Below are positions 46,834 through 57,902 of a stretch of DNA of 64,000 nucleotides, piece by piece (the stretch's first letter is position 1; the number at the start of each line of letters is the position of its first letter). Both the position numbers and the translations under genes were made by a program. Source of the stretch: Microstegium vimineum (lineage: Eukaryota; Streptophyta; Magnoliopsida; Poales; Poaceae); the NCBI GenBank assembly GCA_022036555.1, contig CM039139.1, forward strand, positions 10,180,262-10,244,261, written 5' to 3'. A model generated the notes under the pieces. The model worked only from the letters and a program-made list of their open reading frames with translations. It ran no database searches and was not told the origin of the DNA.

Positions 46834-49800
46834 TTACAACAAGGTTTGAATACATAAAATCGCACGAAGACGGACTTGGTCGGCTTCTTCTATTTCCATG
46901 GTGTCGTCGGCGGCGGTGCCATCAACTGTCTTGGCCTTTCTCCTCAGCAGAAGAGCTTCGCGAGCATTGGCGTCCCTTTCCTGATGCAAAGCTTTGGCTA
47001 TGATAGGGAGCTGGGTCTTCTTCTGGGTGGCCGATTCTAAGGCTTTATCCACTCTCTTCAGCTTGGCCAGCAGCTCTTCTTTTTGTACCGACAGACGGTT
47101 GATCTCTTGATCGAGTTCGGTGCTAGAGGCTTCTAGGCGACCGATGTCCTTGTGCTTTTCATCTGCCATCTGTTTGAACTTGGATATTTCTTCTTCAAGT
47201 TTTGTTTGAGTAACTCTGTCGGCAATTCGACCTAAAGACTTTTTGTACTGGAGTTGCCGACTCTCAAGGAAAGCTGCCTGGAAGAGTGGTTCTTCGATAT
47301 CGGCAGGCAGTTGATCTTGGATTTCCTTGAAAGCTATCCATACTGCGCTGGAATCTTGGACTAGTTGGGATGTACTTTGTTGTAGTAGGAGCAGCAGGGC
47401 TTCAAGCTTGGATTTCAGTTCTGCCGATACGACAGTTGAAGTTTGGGTAGAATCTGCCTCTTCATCGGCATCTTCTGGAACGTTGACAGCAAAAGAGAAC
47501 AGGCTGTTGGGAGAATCTTGGGCTTGGATAGATAAAGAATCAAAATATGTCAGAAAGGAGCTTGTGTCTCACGGATTTGTAATAGAAGTAATCGGTTTAC
47601 TTGCTTTAAAGCAATTTCTCGCCTTTGGCTTGACTGAGTAGCCGATGTGACCGTATCTTGAGGATCGGCAATGGTTGCCGATGAACTTGCCTCAGTAGGA
47701 GGGACGGTTGGTGCTGAAGCTGGTGCTGGTGTTGGTGCCGCTTCCGCTGACTTCTGAGGGGGAGTTGCTGCCCTTTGGTTAGGGGTTTCATCTGGTGCTG
47801 ATGTTGGTACCGATGTCGATACCGTTTCTGTTGTTATAGGCACCTCTTGCGGTGATGGCGCCGTCCCTTGGTCAGGAATCTCGGCTTGTGGTTGCTCAGA
47901 GGTAGCTGTCGATACTAGTTCCGATACCGGTGCATCGGTGGGAGCTTGAGAAGGTGCAACAGGAGCTGATAGTTTCTTGCGCTTCGGTTTAGGAACGACA
48001 CTTGAATAGCCTTGGCGCTTGGATCCTTGTGCTTTGGGGGCATCGGCAGGTCGAACATCTCGTACATATGGGATGGTGGCCGATGAGCTTGTTGGCTACG
48101 GAAAAAGATGGTTAGTGTAAATTGAAAACAGAGTAAAATTACCGATGAAAATTTACAATCGGTATAAGCAAGTAAAGTATTACCGTGAAGGCCTGAGCTA
48201 AGGTAGCAGCAGCAGTGGCAGCATCATCGGTTGGCGGTGGTCTCGACCTGATGGTGACCTTAGGAATTGCCCTGCGATGCGTGAGAGCAGCCAGTGGAGG
48301 GGCCTTGCTGCCGATTGTTGATATTGGGTTCATCGGCCGCAAATTGAAATATTTGCCGCTTTTGCTCTTGTTGGGAATCGGATCATTGACCTGCTGACAG
48401 AGGGTTAGTTACCTGTGCCTTTGAAAGTCAATGAAGTAGTGGTATCGGGAATAAACTTACCGCGTCATCGGGGATGACATGATCGGCATCAATTAAGTGC
48501 CGATAGTAATGCGATAATGGAGCGAATAGCTGGTCCTTCCATTCTTGCCACCAAGACTTGTATGGCTCAGTTATGAAAGAAGTCGGCGCCCAAGAAGACA
48601 AGTCGAGGTTGACCATATCGGCATGGGGAGAGAGAGTGGTAATTTTGTTCTGGTCCACATCAGAAATGACCTCTCTTGGTTTGATCACATTGGCATAACT
48701 GAGCTTGATCGGTAGTTGACCGAATGCTAGTTGTCTTGCTGCTACTGATGGATAGTAGAACTCGTATGATGGGTGAGAGTTCTTTCCGGTCCCAACGACA
48801 TTGACTGGGATTGCCTGGGGAATGAGGGTGGCCTTCATTATTACCTCATTTTGAGGTATGTTCCCATCGGTAAGGTTGAAGGAGATGGGGAATCGGTTGT
48901 CTTCGTCAACATAAGGCCACCAGACTCGTTCTGCAGCCGGGATTCCGCAGTAGAGGCTTTGGAAGAACATGCCAAATTGATCAACATTGGCATCGGTTTC
49001 TGGTAGCATTATCATAGCTTCCCCGAAGTTAAGTGGGGAGCGAGTTGCCGATTCGTCATCACCAAAGATATAATCCTCCGATATATCCCTTGGAAACTGT
49101 TGGCTGAACAGGTCAAATTGGAGAAATTTATGCATATGGGCGTTCAGCCACAGGTTGATAAACCACTAGGGGCCTCCAAGGTTACCGATGGGCTCGTCTA
49201 GTAGTAGCTTCTCCGATACTTGGTGTAGAAGACGGTAAACTGAGCTGAGGAGGTATCGACCAAGAGGAAATCCTCCGCTTGTCAGGAGCTCTGCTGCTGG
49301 GAGATACATGTTGGTAGGTCCGACTGTTCTGCCACAGAAGACGAACTTTTCCAACCACATGTTGAGAAAGGTGGCATGCTCCCTTTGGTTTACCGATCCG
49401 GTCTTCTGGTTTTCTTGGATGTATCCGGTCCAACCGCCGATGTTGCGGGTACTTACCCGATGCTCGGACTTCCTACGGAAGAGGGTGGCAGGATCGGCAG
49501 AAGAGACATCGAGGCCAGTGAGCATATGAACATCGGCAAGAGTGGGGGTGGCTGGTTCGTGTCTGAATAAAAATGCATTCATTGTATCAGACCAGAAGTA
49601 AGAAGCAGCTATCATCATGTTCTCGTTTTTGGCCATATCAGCAATGGACATCCTAATGCATTGCTCGACATTGCGTTCTGACCAGTACAGTTGTTGTGAC
49701 CTGGCTATCGTGAGGTACCAATTCTTCCACCCTTTGGTGGGTTTAGGCCAGGAATGAAAGGTGTCTGCAATAACCCTAGGTCAAAATGTTCAAATCTAAA

Positions 49801-50043
49801 AGGGATGCGGTTGGTTTCTGCGTTGATCAGATTGGTTAGATCGGCATTCCCCATTGGGCCTAGGCAGCAAAGGTGCTCCTGATCGGTAGGAATCACTATC
49901 TTGTTGCGCATTTCCTAAAGATCTAAAAAAGGCGGAAAAAGAAAAAGAGGGGGATTGTAAATCGATGCAGAAAGATGAAGCTGCGGTATGTTCAGCAAGG
50001 GAATAGAGGAAATTACCGCGGAAGCTGTGAAGTTGATCGCCAT
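46834..50043 (-). pseudogene. Antisense plant mobile domain (PMD) gene in element A, five exons
   Basis: Exons in reading order: 50043-50017, 49914-48461, 48390-48184, 48095-47601, 47523-46834. Exon 2 encodes the plant mobile domain (aminotransferase-like PMD; ASYFWSDTMNAFLFRH, TLADVHMLTGLDV, WWPYVDEDNRFP, SWWQEWKDQLF). Exon 4 is a Pro/Ala/Thr/Ser-rich linker and exon 5 a Glu/Lys/Leu coiled coil. Cellular PMD proteins (MAIN/MAIL1) act in the nucleus in gene expression and transposon silencing. Lesions: a frame break near 49740-49760, TAG near 49165 in place of Trp, and an AG-to-AA change at the exon 5 acceptor. It lies antisense to gag/integrase. The start was chosen by alignment with element B; exon 1 is 27 bases in both. 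Confidence 0.85.
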
Positions 50044-50180
50044 TGAAGGGGTTCTTACGCTGGGTCATGCTTCTTGATGAGGGAGGAAACCGCCGGTAGA
50101 TTGCCGGAGTGTTCTTCGGGTCGCCTTTGGAATGCGGATAAAGATGTGAGCTTAGGGTAAAAAAGAAAGCAGATGGTAAT

Positions 50181-50187
50181 CTTTATA
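50181..50187 (-). promoter_or_regulatory. TATA-like box of the antisense PMD gene, element A
   Basis: Minus-strand TATAAAG lies about 140 bases upstream of the PMD ATG and just inside the 3' LTR. Element B has an equivalent box at a similar distance. Confidence 0.5.
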
Positions 50188-50418
50188 GGCCTAGTCAAGG
50201 GACATTTTCGAGTTTTCTTTTTACTGGGCAGAGGTATGGAAAGATATCGCGATGGATTTGCGCGGAGATCGAGGGATTTGTAACTGTTGGCGCTTCAGTT
50301 ATAGGAGTTGTTGGTAATTTGCGGAGATGGTGCGCGGTAATCAAGATGATGACATAAGCGTTTTTGGAGGGAAAGATTACAACAGAGCAAATTTTGGCGC
50401 ATAAGATATTTTATACTC

Positions 50419-50442
50419 CGAAATTGGGGGGCATGTGTTGAG
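50419..50442 (+). other. Polypurine tract region of gypsy element A
   Basis: AAATTGGGGGGCATG directly precedes the 3' LTR and matches the equivalent site in element B (minus strand AAACTGGGGGGCATG). A has an extra TGTTGAG between the tract and the LTR. Confidence 0.7.
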
Positions 50443-51277
50443 TGTTGACACCGTTTTTCGTACGAGTCAATATTGAACCGAGTGCGTTGATCGGCAAGAA
50501 GGTAAATGTTGTTCCTCATCGGAATCAAGATGCCACTATTCAGGTTACCGATGGAGGGAGAGGAAGTCGTCGGTAGTGAATTTAATTGGGGAAGCGTTAA
50601 GGGTGAAAGATGTGTTTGCCGATAAGGAGAGATTGCCGATGGAAACATGAAAACATTGCTGATCGGAAATGTTGCTGATGGAAGCAAGATGACATAGCTG
50701 GCGTCAACAAGAAGATGCTGATGGCAATTGAAGGAAATTGCGGATTGAAGGAATCTGCCGATGGAAGGTTTCATCGTAAAGGAAACAAATAAGGAAATTG
50801 GTGATTTTATACCAGTGTTATTGTCGTTGTTTGAGTCCGACTCTTGTACGAGTCGTTTTATTTCCTTAAAAATAGGAGTTCTGTTTAGGTATGAATCGTG
50901 TCTGTTTGCAACTCCTGTTACCGGAGTATAAATTTGTACCTAGGGGCGATGTATCAAAATATATCCAATACAATCAAACAAATCTATTATTTTCGTCTTA
51001 CTTTTCAGCATCTACTTTTTTCGCATTAGTTATAGTTTATCTACGAGTTCTTATGATCTCGACGGGCTGCATCTACAAGATCTTCGTCTACCTCGCGAGT
51101 TCCGCTTTTTGAGCAATCTGAGCCTTGACGTCTGGGCGCATCGCTGTCGTCTCGTTCATCGTTGTTCTAGTTATCGTCCTTGTTGATTAACTGGTCAAAT
51201 CAACTGGCACACCTTTGGATATCGAGTTCGGGTATAAGCCCGAGGTGTTCGCAGATCCGACGCTTTTTGTGTCAACA
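50443..51277 (+). repeat. 3' LTR of gypsy element A
   Basis: 835 bases from TGTTGACACC to GTGTCAACA. It contains repeated GCCGATG/ATCGGCA words, which also pervade the element interior. It abuts target duplication CACTC. Confidence 0.93.
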
Positions 51278-51282
51278 CACTC

Positions 51283-52930
51283 ACATCTTCTAGATTCTCA
51301 TTCTCAACTTGTGAGCTATTGGTTTCATTAAATTCAACATCATGAACCTCCTTAAGTATACCACTAGCCGAATTCCACACTCTATAGGCTTTGCTTGTGG
51401 TTGAGTACCCAAGTAATAACCCTTCATCACATTTCTTGTCAAACTTTCCAAGTCTTGTGCCTTTCTTCAAGATGTAGCATTTGCACCCAAAAACTCTAAA
51501 GTATGCAATGTTGGGCTTTCTTCCATTCAAAAGCTCATATGGAGTCTTCTCCATCAATGGATGACAATACAACCGATTGCTAGAGTAGCAAGCGGTGTTG
51601 ATAGCTTCCGCCCAAAAGGATTGACTCACATTGTACTCACTAAGCATAGATCTTGCCATATCAATCAATGTTCTATTCTTCCTCTCAACAGGGCCATTTG
51701 ATTGTGGAGTGTACTTGGCCGAGAGTTGATGCTTGATTCCAAGCTCATCACATAGCTCTTCAACTCTTGTATTCTTGAATTCACCTTCATTGTCACTTCT
51801 CACTTTCTTGATGGTTGTTTCAAACTCATTGTGACATCTTTTGACAAAAGATTTGAAGGTTGCAAATGTATCACTCTTGTCATTGAGAAAGAATACCCAA
51901 GTATATCTTGTAAGATGCCTCCAATACTAGTGTATGTTGTTGGTCCAAATAGATCCATGTGCATCAACTCAAATGCTCTACTAGTGCTCATCATGCCCTT
52001 CTTTGGATGGTGTTACCAACTTGTTTGCCGTCTTGACAAGAGCTACAAAGTTTGTCCTTCTCAAACACAACATCTTTCAAGCCTCTTACTAAGTCATGCT
52101 TGATCAATCTATTCAATTGCTTCATCCCAACATGACCAAGCCTTCTATGCCATAACCAACCCATACTTGATTTGGTGAGCAAGCAAGTTGACAATTGAGC
52201 TTCACTAGCATTGAAATCAACTAGGTAGAGGTTCTCATATCTAAAGCCTTTGAAGATCAAGTTTGAACCATCTACACTAATGATATCAACATCATCTATT
52301 CCAAATATGCATTTGAATCCAAGATCACACAATTGAGCTACCAATAGCAAATTGAAGTTCAAGCTCTCAACTAGCAAGACATTGGATATGCTCGAGTCAT
52401 TGGATATTGCAATCTTACCAAGACCCTTGACATTGCCCTTGCCATTATCACCAAATGTAATACTATCAATGCCATCATTGGTGTTGGAGTTGATTGATTT
52501 GAACATTCTAGAATCCCCGGTCATGTGTTGAGTGCACCCACTATCAAGCACCCAATGCCTTCCTCTGGCTTTGTAATTGACCTACAAAACAAATTAGTTT
52601 CTTTTAGGTACCCATACTTGTTTGGGTCCTCCAAAGTTAGTGACCAAGGATTTTGGTACTCAAATAGCCTTCTTCTTTGGGCCAACTATGGATGTGCCAA
52701 CATACTTAGCCATGATACCTTTAACACTTTTTGTAAGCATATAACAAGAATCAAAGTGTATAGAGGTAGCTTTAGCAAACTTGGTTTGGCTCATGTTAAG
52801 TTTGCAATATTGGTCTACATGCCCCACTTGCTTGCATTTTGTGCAAAACCGACCATTGCTCCTCACAAAGCTAGGCTTAGGAGTTACAAAGGCCGACTTG
52901 CCCTTCTTGGGGGTATAGCCCAAACCCTCT
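51283..52930 (-). pseudogene. Copia gag end, protease and integrase segment
   Basis: Reads leftward: gag zinc knuckle CTKCKQVGHVDQYC (about 52845), protease start (LDSGCTQHMTG near 52545), integrase zinc region (HRRLGHVG and CSSC near 52140-52040), and integrase core (DLFGP near 51950, SDNEGEF near 51795, NGPVERKNRT near 51690). It runs into GLLLGYST and the linker cut by gypsy element A. Stops near 52665 and 52590, a frameshift near 52000 and a small internal deletion near 51925 make it non-functional. Confidence 0.9.
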
Positions 52931-54883
52931 GAAGGACCAAGAACGGCGACCAGAGGGGGGGGGGTGAATGGGAGCCTCAAATTTCTCTCGAAATGTTCGG
53001 TCCACTCTTCCCAAAAACCAAACCCAGTTGCTGGGTGCTCAACTCTTCAGATGAAAATGGAGAAAAGAGAGCTCACCGGCAGTGGAGAAAAACTCACCGG
53101 AAACCACAAAACATAGGTTCTCAACCCCTAAGGGAAAGAGGCAAGAACCTAGGCAAAACGGGCGAAAATAGCAACCGTCGGACTACTCTGTCAAGACCAC
53201 CGGACCAATGGAAGTGGTCCGGTGCCTTTGGTCCGGTGCACAGCGAAGCACCACCGGACTAGTCCGACGCCCACTTTGGAAAGTCCGGAGCTCACCCCAA
53301 AAACATGCAGTAAGTGCCTAGGCTCCGGACACCTAGTCCGACGCTCACCGTCGGACTATAGGAAGTGGTCCGGTGCACACACTCGCCACAGAGCAAAAAC
53401 CATAGCAAGCACCCTACCTCCGGACACCTCGTCCGACGCTCACCGTCGGACTAACGGGCCTGGTCCAACGCGTGAGTGAAACCCTCAGCAGAGCCACCGG
53501 ACTACTTGCAATGGTCCGGTGCTCATAGGCTGGGTGGTCCGACGCCCACAGACAGAAAACTGTTCCCCGCGAAAACGAACTTCTCTCCGCCAAATCTTCC
53601 CAAAACTCAACCAAATGATCACCAACTGCAACCAAACTTTGTAGGCATGATCCTAGTGTAGTTGGGGAGCTATCCCAAAGAAATCATCGCTCAATTTGGA
53701 GAGGATAAACGGGAACACTCGGATTTGGGGAGAAGAGAGCAAAATGAAGAACGCCACAAAGAAATCGCCCGATCTATGCACTCATGAGGTTTGAGAGGAA
53801 TTCCTTCGGTGCAAAGAAGATCCTCACGATTGCCAACAACTTGGTTCAAGACGATTTTGCAAAGCTACTCTCAACAAAGAGAAATCATCTCAGGAAAAAG
53901 AGAGAGCAAAAGCAAAACGGGAAGAACACAAGCAAACCGGGGACACAATCACAAAATCGAAGCTACCATGGCTTACGGAGGTTACGACCTCCAATTCCTC
54001 GCAACAATCACAAGTTCTTACACCGGTGACACGGTGGATCTCAAGCAAGAAGAAGCTAGGGAAGGGAAAACCTAGGAATAGGTGGGAGAGAGAGTAATGC
54101 AAGAGATGAGAATGAGGATACCCCTTCATCCTCTATTTAACGGGGCTTTGGCTATTTCCCAAAGACCCCCTAGATACAAGACCGAATTACCTAGCCCTAA
54201 GACATTGTAACCCAAGTCGGTAACTCCCAGCCACTCATTTGAATGGACGGCCCCGCTTCCTGCCGGGAGTTGCCGTCGCCTCGACGCAACCTCCAGGATT
54301 CCGCCACGTGCCATCCCCGCTTCCTCGGAAGCTCCGCCTAGGTTTTGAGGCCCAAACCCAGGAAACCCGCCACCGGTAGCTTTAGGCTCAACTACCGAAC
54401 CCCGAGTTTTGCGGCCCAAACTCGGAAACCGTCGCGGATGGTTTTGAGGCCCAAACCACCAAACCACTCGACGCGAGCCACCTTGTCTTCGCTCGGTCGG
54501 ACTCTGAGTCCCCTGAGCCTCCGCTCGACTCGCGCGTCCACTGTCTTGACTCGGTCTACCTCCATGTCTTCTCGCACTCGCCGGTGCCAAGTACTAGCCA
54601 CCACAGCTAGTCCGCCGACGCACATGGTCCCTCAGTCCGAGCCCCGCTTCCGCCCTTCACCGCTCTCAGTCCATCGGCACGGCAGGCCTCTACTCGACCT
54701 TCTCCACGCCATTGACCACTATCACTAGGCATAGCACCTGCACACCACAAGCCGATAGACAAGCACACATTTCTGCTTTCATAGAGGTTAGGGTAAGCCA
54801 CTCAAACTGAAACACTCACGTGTTAGACGATCACTCATCATCAAAGCTGAACATACATGGGTACTTATCCACCATGTGTTCGT
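52931..54883 (-). repeat. Second copia-type LTR-like segment
   Basis: Noncoding. It begins with a G-run (GGGGGGGGGG near 52957) and contains many CCGGAC/GTCCGACG/TCCGGTG words (53180-53545) and GAGGCCCAAACC repeats (about 54335-54460). It ends next to a second polypurine tract (minus-strand TCATCAAGGGGGAGAT, 54884-54899). It resembles, but is not colinear with, the LTR at 39.1-39.9 kb. The left boundary is uncertain. Confidence 0.5.
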
Positions 54884-56200
54884 AATCTCCCCCTTGATGA
54901 GTGCATTGTCAACACAAGTGCATTTCAGATTTGAGCCACAAGGTAAAGCTCTCCAAATGACCAAAAAAACTACCAAAGCCAAAACAGGGTCACTTGAGAG
55001 AAGCAAACACGATACCAATTAAAAGAGAGAGGCAAAAAATGATACCAATTAAAAGCATCCTTCAAAACACCTCATGACAAAGCCACTTACTGATGCCAAA
55101 CAAAAGCATATGGGCAACGGCTCGACGCAACCAAGCAAAACAAAGCTAGCCCTCAAGAAGAGGCACAAAAACGGGCTCAACACCTCTAGCAAGTCCAAGA
55201 TACCAATCACAGCTCTCAAAGCTCAAAATTCCAATTTAAACACTGGGGAGCTCAAAAGATACCAATTGAAACCACTTACGTCCCCTAATGCTCAAGAAGC
55301 AATCGAAACCTGTCGGAACCAACAAAGTAGTCTAGACCCTCCAGAAGAGGCAAAGGCTCAACACATCTAGCAAAAGCTTCCCCTGAGCAAAAGCATTCTC
55401 AAGATACCAAGAAGGGGTGAAAAGAGTCAAATCAAAGAGATACCAATTAAGCTCAAAAAGCACATTTGCTCTCCCTTGGAAGTAGATGGCTGAAAAAGGA
55501 ATGAAAATAATGAAATGCACATCTCTCCCCCTTGTTGATATATGAAGCTCATCAAACAACAACAACTCAAGATCCAGCTACAAATGCCATGAAATGCAAA
55601 ATGAGAGTGAAAGCTTCATACTTAGAGCTAAGACAATGAATAGATGCTCTAAGTGATGTGATCCTGTGAGAATAAGAAAAGCTCTACGTGCCCAACAAAG
55701 ACTCAAGTTGAGCTTAAGATCACTTTAGAAGTTATTTTAGAGAGCATATCATGTGAGAGCAGAGAAAGGGTATCACCTCCTAGAGACAGCTAGACATGGC
55801 AAGCAAGATAGAATATATCTCAAAGCAATCTCATGTATAGCAAGTAAAACTATCCCTTAACAAAGTTCATATAACAAGCCAATGACCCAACTGAATGAAT
55901 TTTCCAAATTTCAGAGTTTTGCAGTCAATTTCAGTTTTAGGCACATTACAAGTTGTATGCGAGTGGTTGTAAGCAAAGTGATGCCACTACTTACCAACCG
56001 GGCGAAGTCAAAGGACTTGACACACCGGTTTTGGTCATACACGACACCGCTCAAGTATCGACCCATATGGGAAGCAGTCTCGAACACACGGTGAAGTGCT
56101 CACAATGCAGACCCAACTCGATCTTTCCAATTCACAAAACATAGAGCAATTTCATTTTAGATATTAATCATGGTGCTCAAAGGTAGTGAATGAAACAATG
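54884..56200 (-). mobile_element. Noncoding internal tail of a second copia-type element
   Basis: Starts at a polypurine tract and is noncoding, like the 3' untranslated tails of SIRE-type elements. The word GATACCAA recurs (55011, 55041, 55199, 55258, 55403, 55439). No pol sequence is seen, so this is a fragment. The right end is unclear. Confidence 0.4.
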
Positions 56201-57902
56201 AAGAGCCATAGTTACAAGCTATATACAAGGCAGCCAAGAAGAATCTTCAAAAGCCTACACATGCTAGTGCCATTTCAGAGGTGACATGGGGAATTTAAAT
56301 TCACCTTTATACTATGTTGATCTACTTTTGTTGCTCTGCATGATGGTGCAATTAGTTGATCAAATCGACAAACGATTTTGATTTTGGAAGAGATCAAAGT
56401 GAGTCACATTCTTGTAAATATCTTTTAAAATTTTGGGCAATGTCAAATTGGGAACCGGCCTCTGCCAACACACGCTCCTGCGTGTCTCCCTTCCGTCGCC
56501 CGGCGCTGCTTGCCCCGACGCGTGCCCCTCTGTGTGGCCGGTGGGGAGGGGAAAATGGGGAGCTGGCTCCCATGCCCTGCTCTCCTCTCTGCTGCCCTCC
56601 CTCACTCCCTGCTCCCTCGCTCTCTCTGCTTGGATCGCTCTCTCTGCTTGGATCGGCAGGAGGCCGAGAGCCAGGCCGACGCCCAGCTCTGCTCTCTCCA
56701 TCGACTCCTCCTCTGCTGCTCGTTTGGCCACCAATCCTCCTCCTTCCCTGCTGATTACTACTAATTCCACCTTGATTTGGTTGTCTCCTTTGATTGATCA
56801 TAAGAACCACGCTCTAATTCATCTTCTCCATGAAAATCCCCCGACAAAAGGTTGAAGAAAGGTTGGTTTGGTGAGGGATGCTTTTTGTTGGATTTTTATG
56901 CATATATTTCATGACTCATGAATTTACATATAAGGGCTTAATTGTTTTCTTGATAAGCTAGGGTTCCTGATGCAAAAGAAAAAACTCGTAATTATTTTCC
57001 TCAGATTTTTGTTGATCTTTGCAAATTTGTAAATAATTCATAGAAAAATCGTATGAATGTGTTTTTCAACTTTTTGGAATCCTCATGAAGTTCTCTATGC
57101 AGTAGATCTATCATATGTCATGCTTTAATTCATTAAGTTTGCTGTAAAAATAATTTTGTGCAAGCATGTCAAATCTGTTAAGATGTTTTTGTCATTTTCG
57201 TAGCCACTATTATGCTTGTCAAATAAATCTGAATTTTTTATGTGATGAGTAAAAGTTTATGATTGATCTCTGGTATTTATTTCATGATTTTGGCCTTAAT
57301 TTTTGTAGAGTTATAAAAATGGAAATGTATATATATCTTTGTTTAAAACTGCTGCTGTGATGTTTGTAATAAATTTATTTCATAATCAAGATGATGTTTT
57401 TTGTGGCTGAGTTGAATACCAAAGTGATAGATAATTTTATGATCTATATTGTGTTAAAATTTTATGATTTTACATCTACTAGTGAAGGAGTAATCAATTT
57501 TGCAAGTTGAGTGTAGTTGCTGTTCACTTTCTGGACAGAGCTGATAAGAATGAGTTGTTTGAGCAATTTACTTTGAGATTCATGTTTTGTCACTGTGAAA
57601 AAATGTGAATTACATTTCATAATATTTCCAAAATGTTGAGATTCATATTTTTAGGTGTTGTACATCTCAGGTTATAGCTGTTTAAAGTTGAATGCAGAAT
57701 TTGCCTTGTTGTTTAAGTTGTTTGCAATAATACTTTTTGTCTTTTTCATAGAGGTTTATATACTTGCTTAAATGACATGAAATTTGTACAGTAGACTAAG
57801 GAAAGTATGTGTAGGCCTCTGTAATTTTGTTAGATTTTATTATGCAAGTTTGATATGTGTTCACATTTACACCTAATTATCTAAATAAATTAAGAAAATG
57901 TG
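56201..57902. other. Unassigned DNA left of gypsy element B
   Basis: A GC-rich stretch (56450-56760) contains a short tandem duplication (GCTCTCTCTGCTTGGATC twice near 56620-56655), then about 1.1 kb of AT-rich DNA. It may be LTR sequence of another element, but I found no matching ends. Confidence 0.4.

Larger units (their letters stand above)
42667..51277 (+). mobile_element. Ty3/gypsy element A with antisense PMD gene, nested in copia pol
   Basis: Bounded by TGTTGACACC at 42667 and GTGTCAACA ending 51277, with target duplication CACTC at 42662-42666 and 51278-51282. Sense content: truncated 5' LTR, gag remnants, integrase, and a complete 3' LTR. Protease, RT and RNase H are missing between about 45750 and 45800. 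An antisense five-exon gene (50043-46834) lies between integrase and the 3' LTR. Gag/integrase style and the antisense gene suggest the Tat lineage, known for extra and antisense ORFs (inference). Confidence 0.93.
39096..52930 (-). mobile_element. Ty1/copia retrotransposon, interrupted by gypsy element A
   Basis: On the minus strand the order is gag zinc knuckle, protease, integrase, then (after the inserted gypsy element) reverse transcriptase and RNase H, the copia gene order. A polypurine tract and LTR-like sequence follow at the left. The sequence style resembles SIRE/Opie-type elements (inference). The gypsy insertion at 42667-51277 has TSD CACTC. The upstream gag and 5' LTR cannot be delimited; near 52930 the sequence passes into a different LTR-like segment. 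Confidence 0.8.

Noticed and set aside
56356..56855. Overlapping frames of 84-140 codons near 56.4-56.9 kb
   Set aside because: Ser/Pro/Leu-rich, on both strands, without motif; likely noncoding repeat or LTR DNA.
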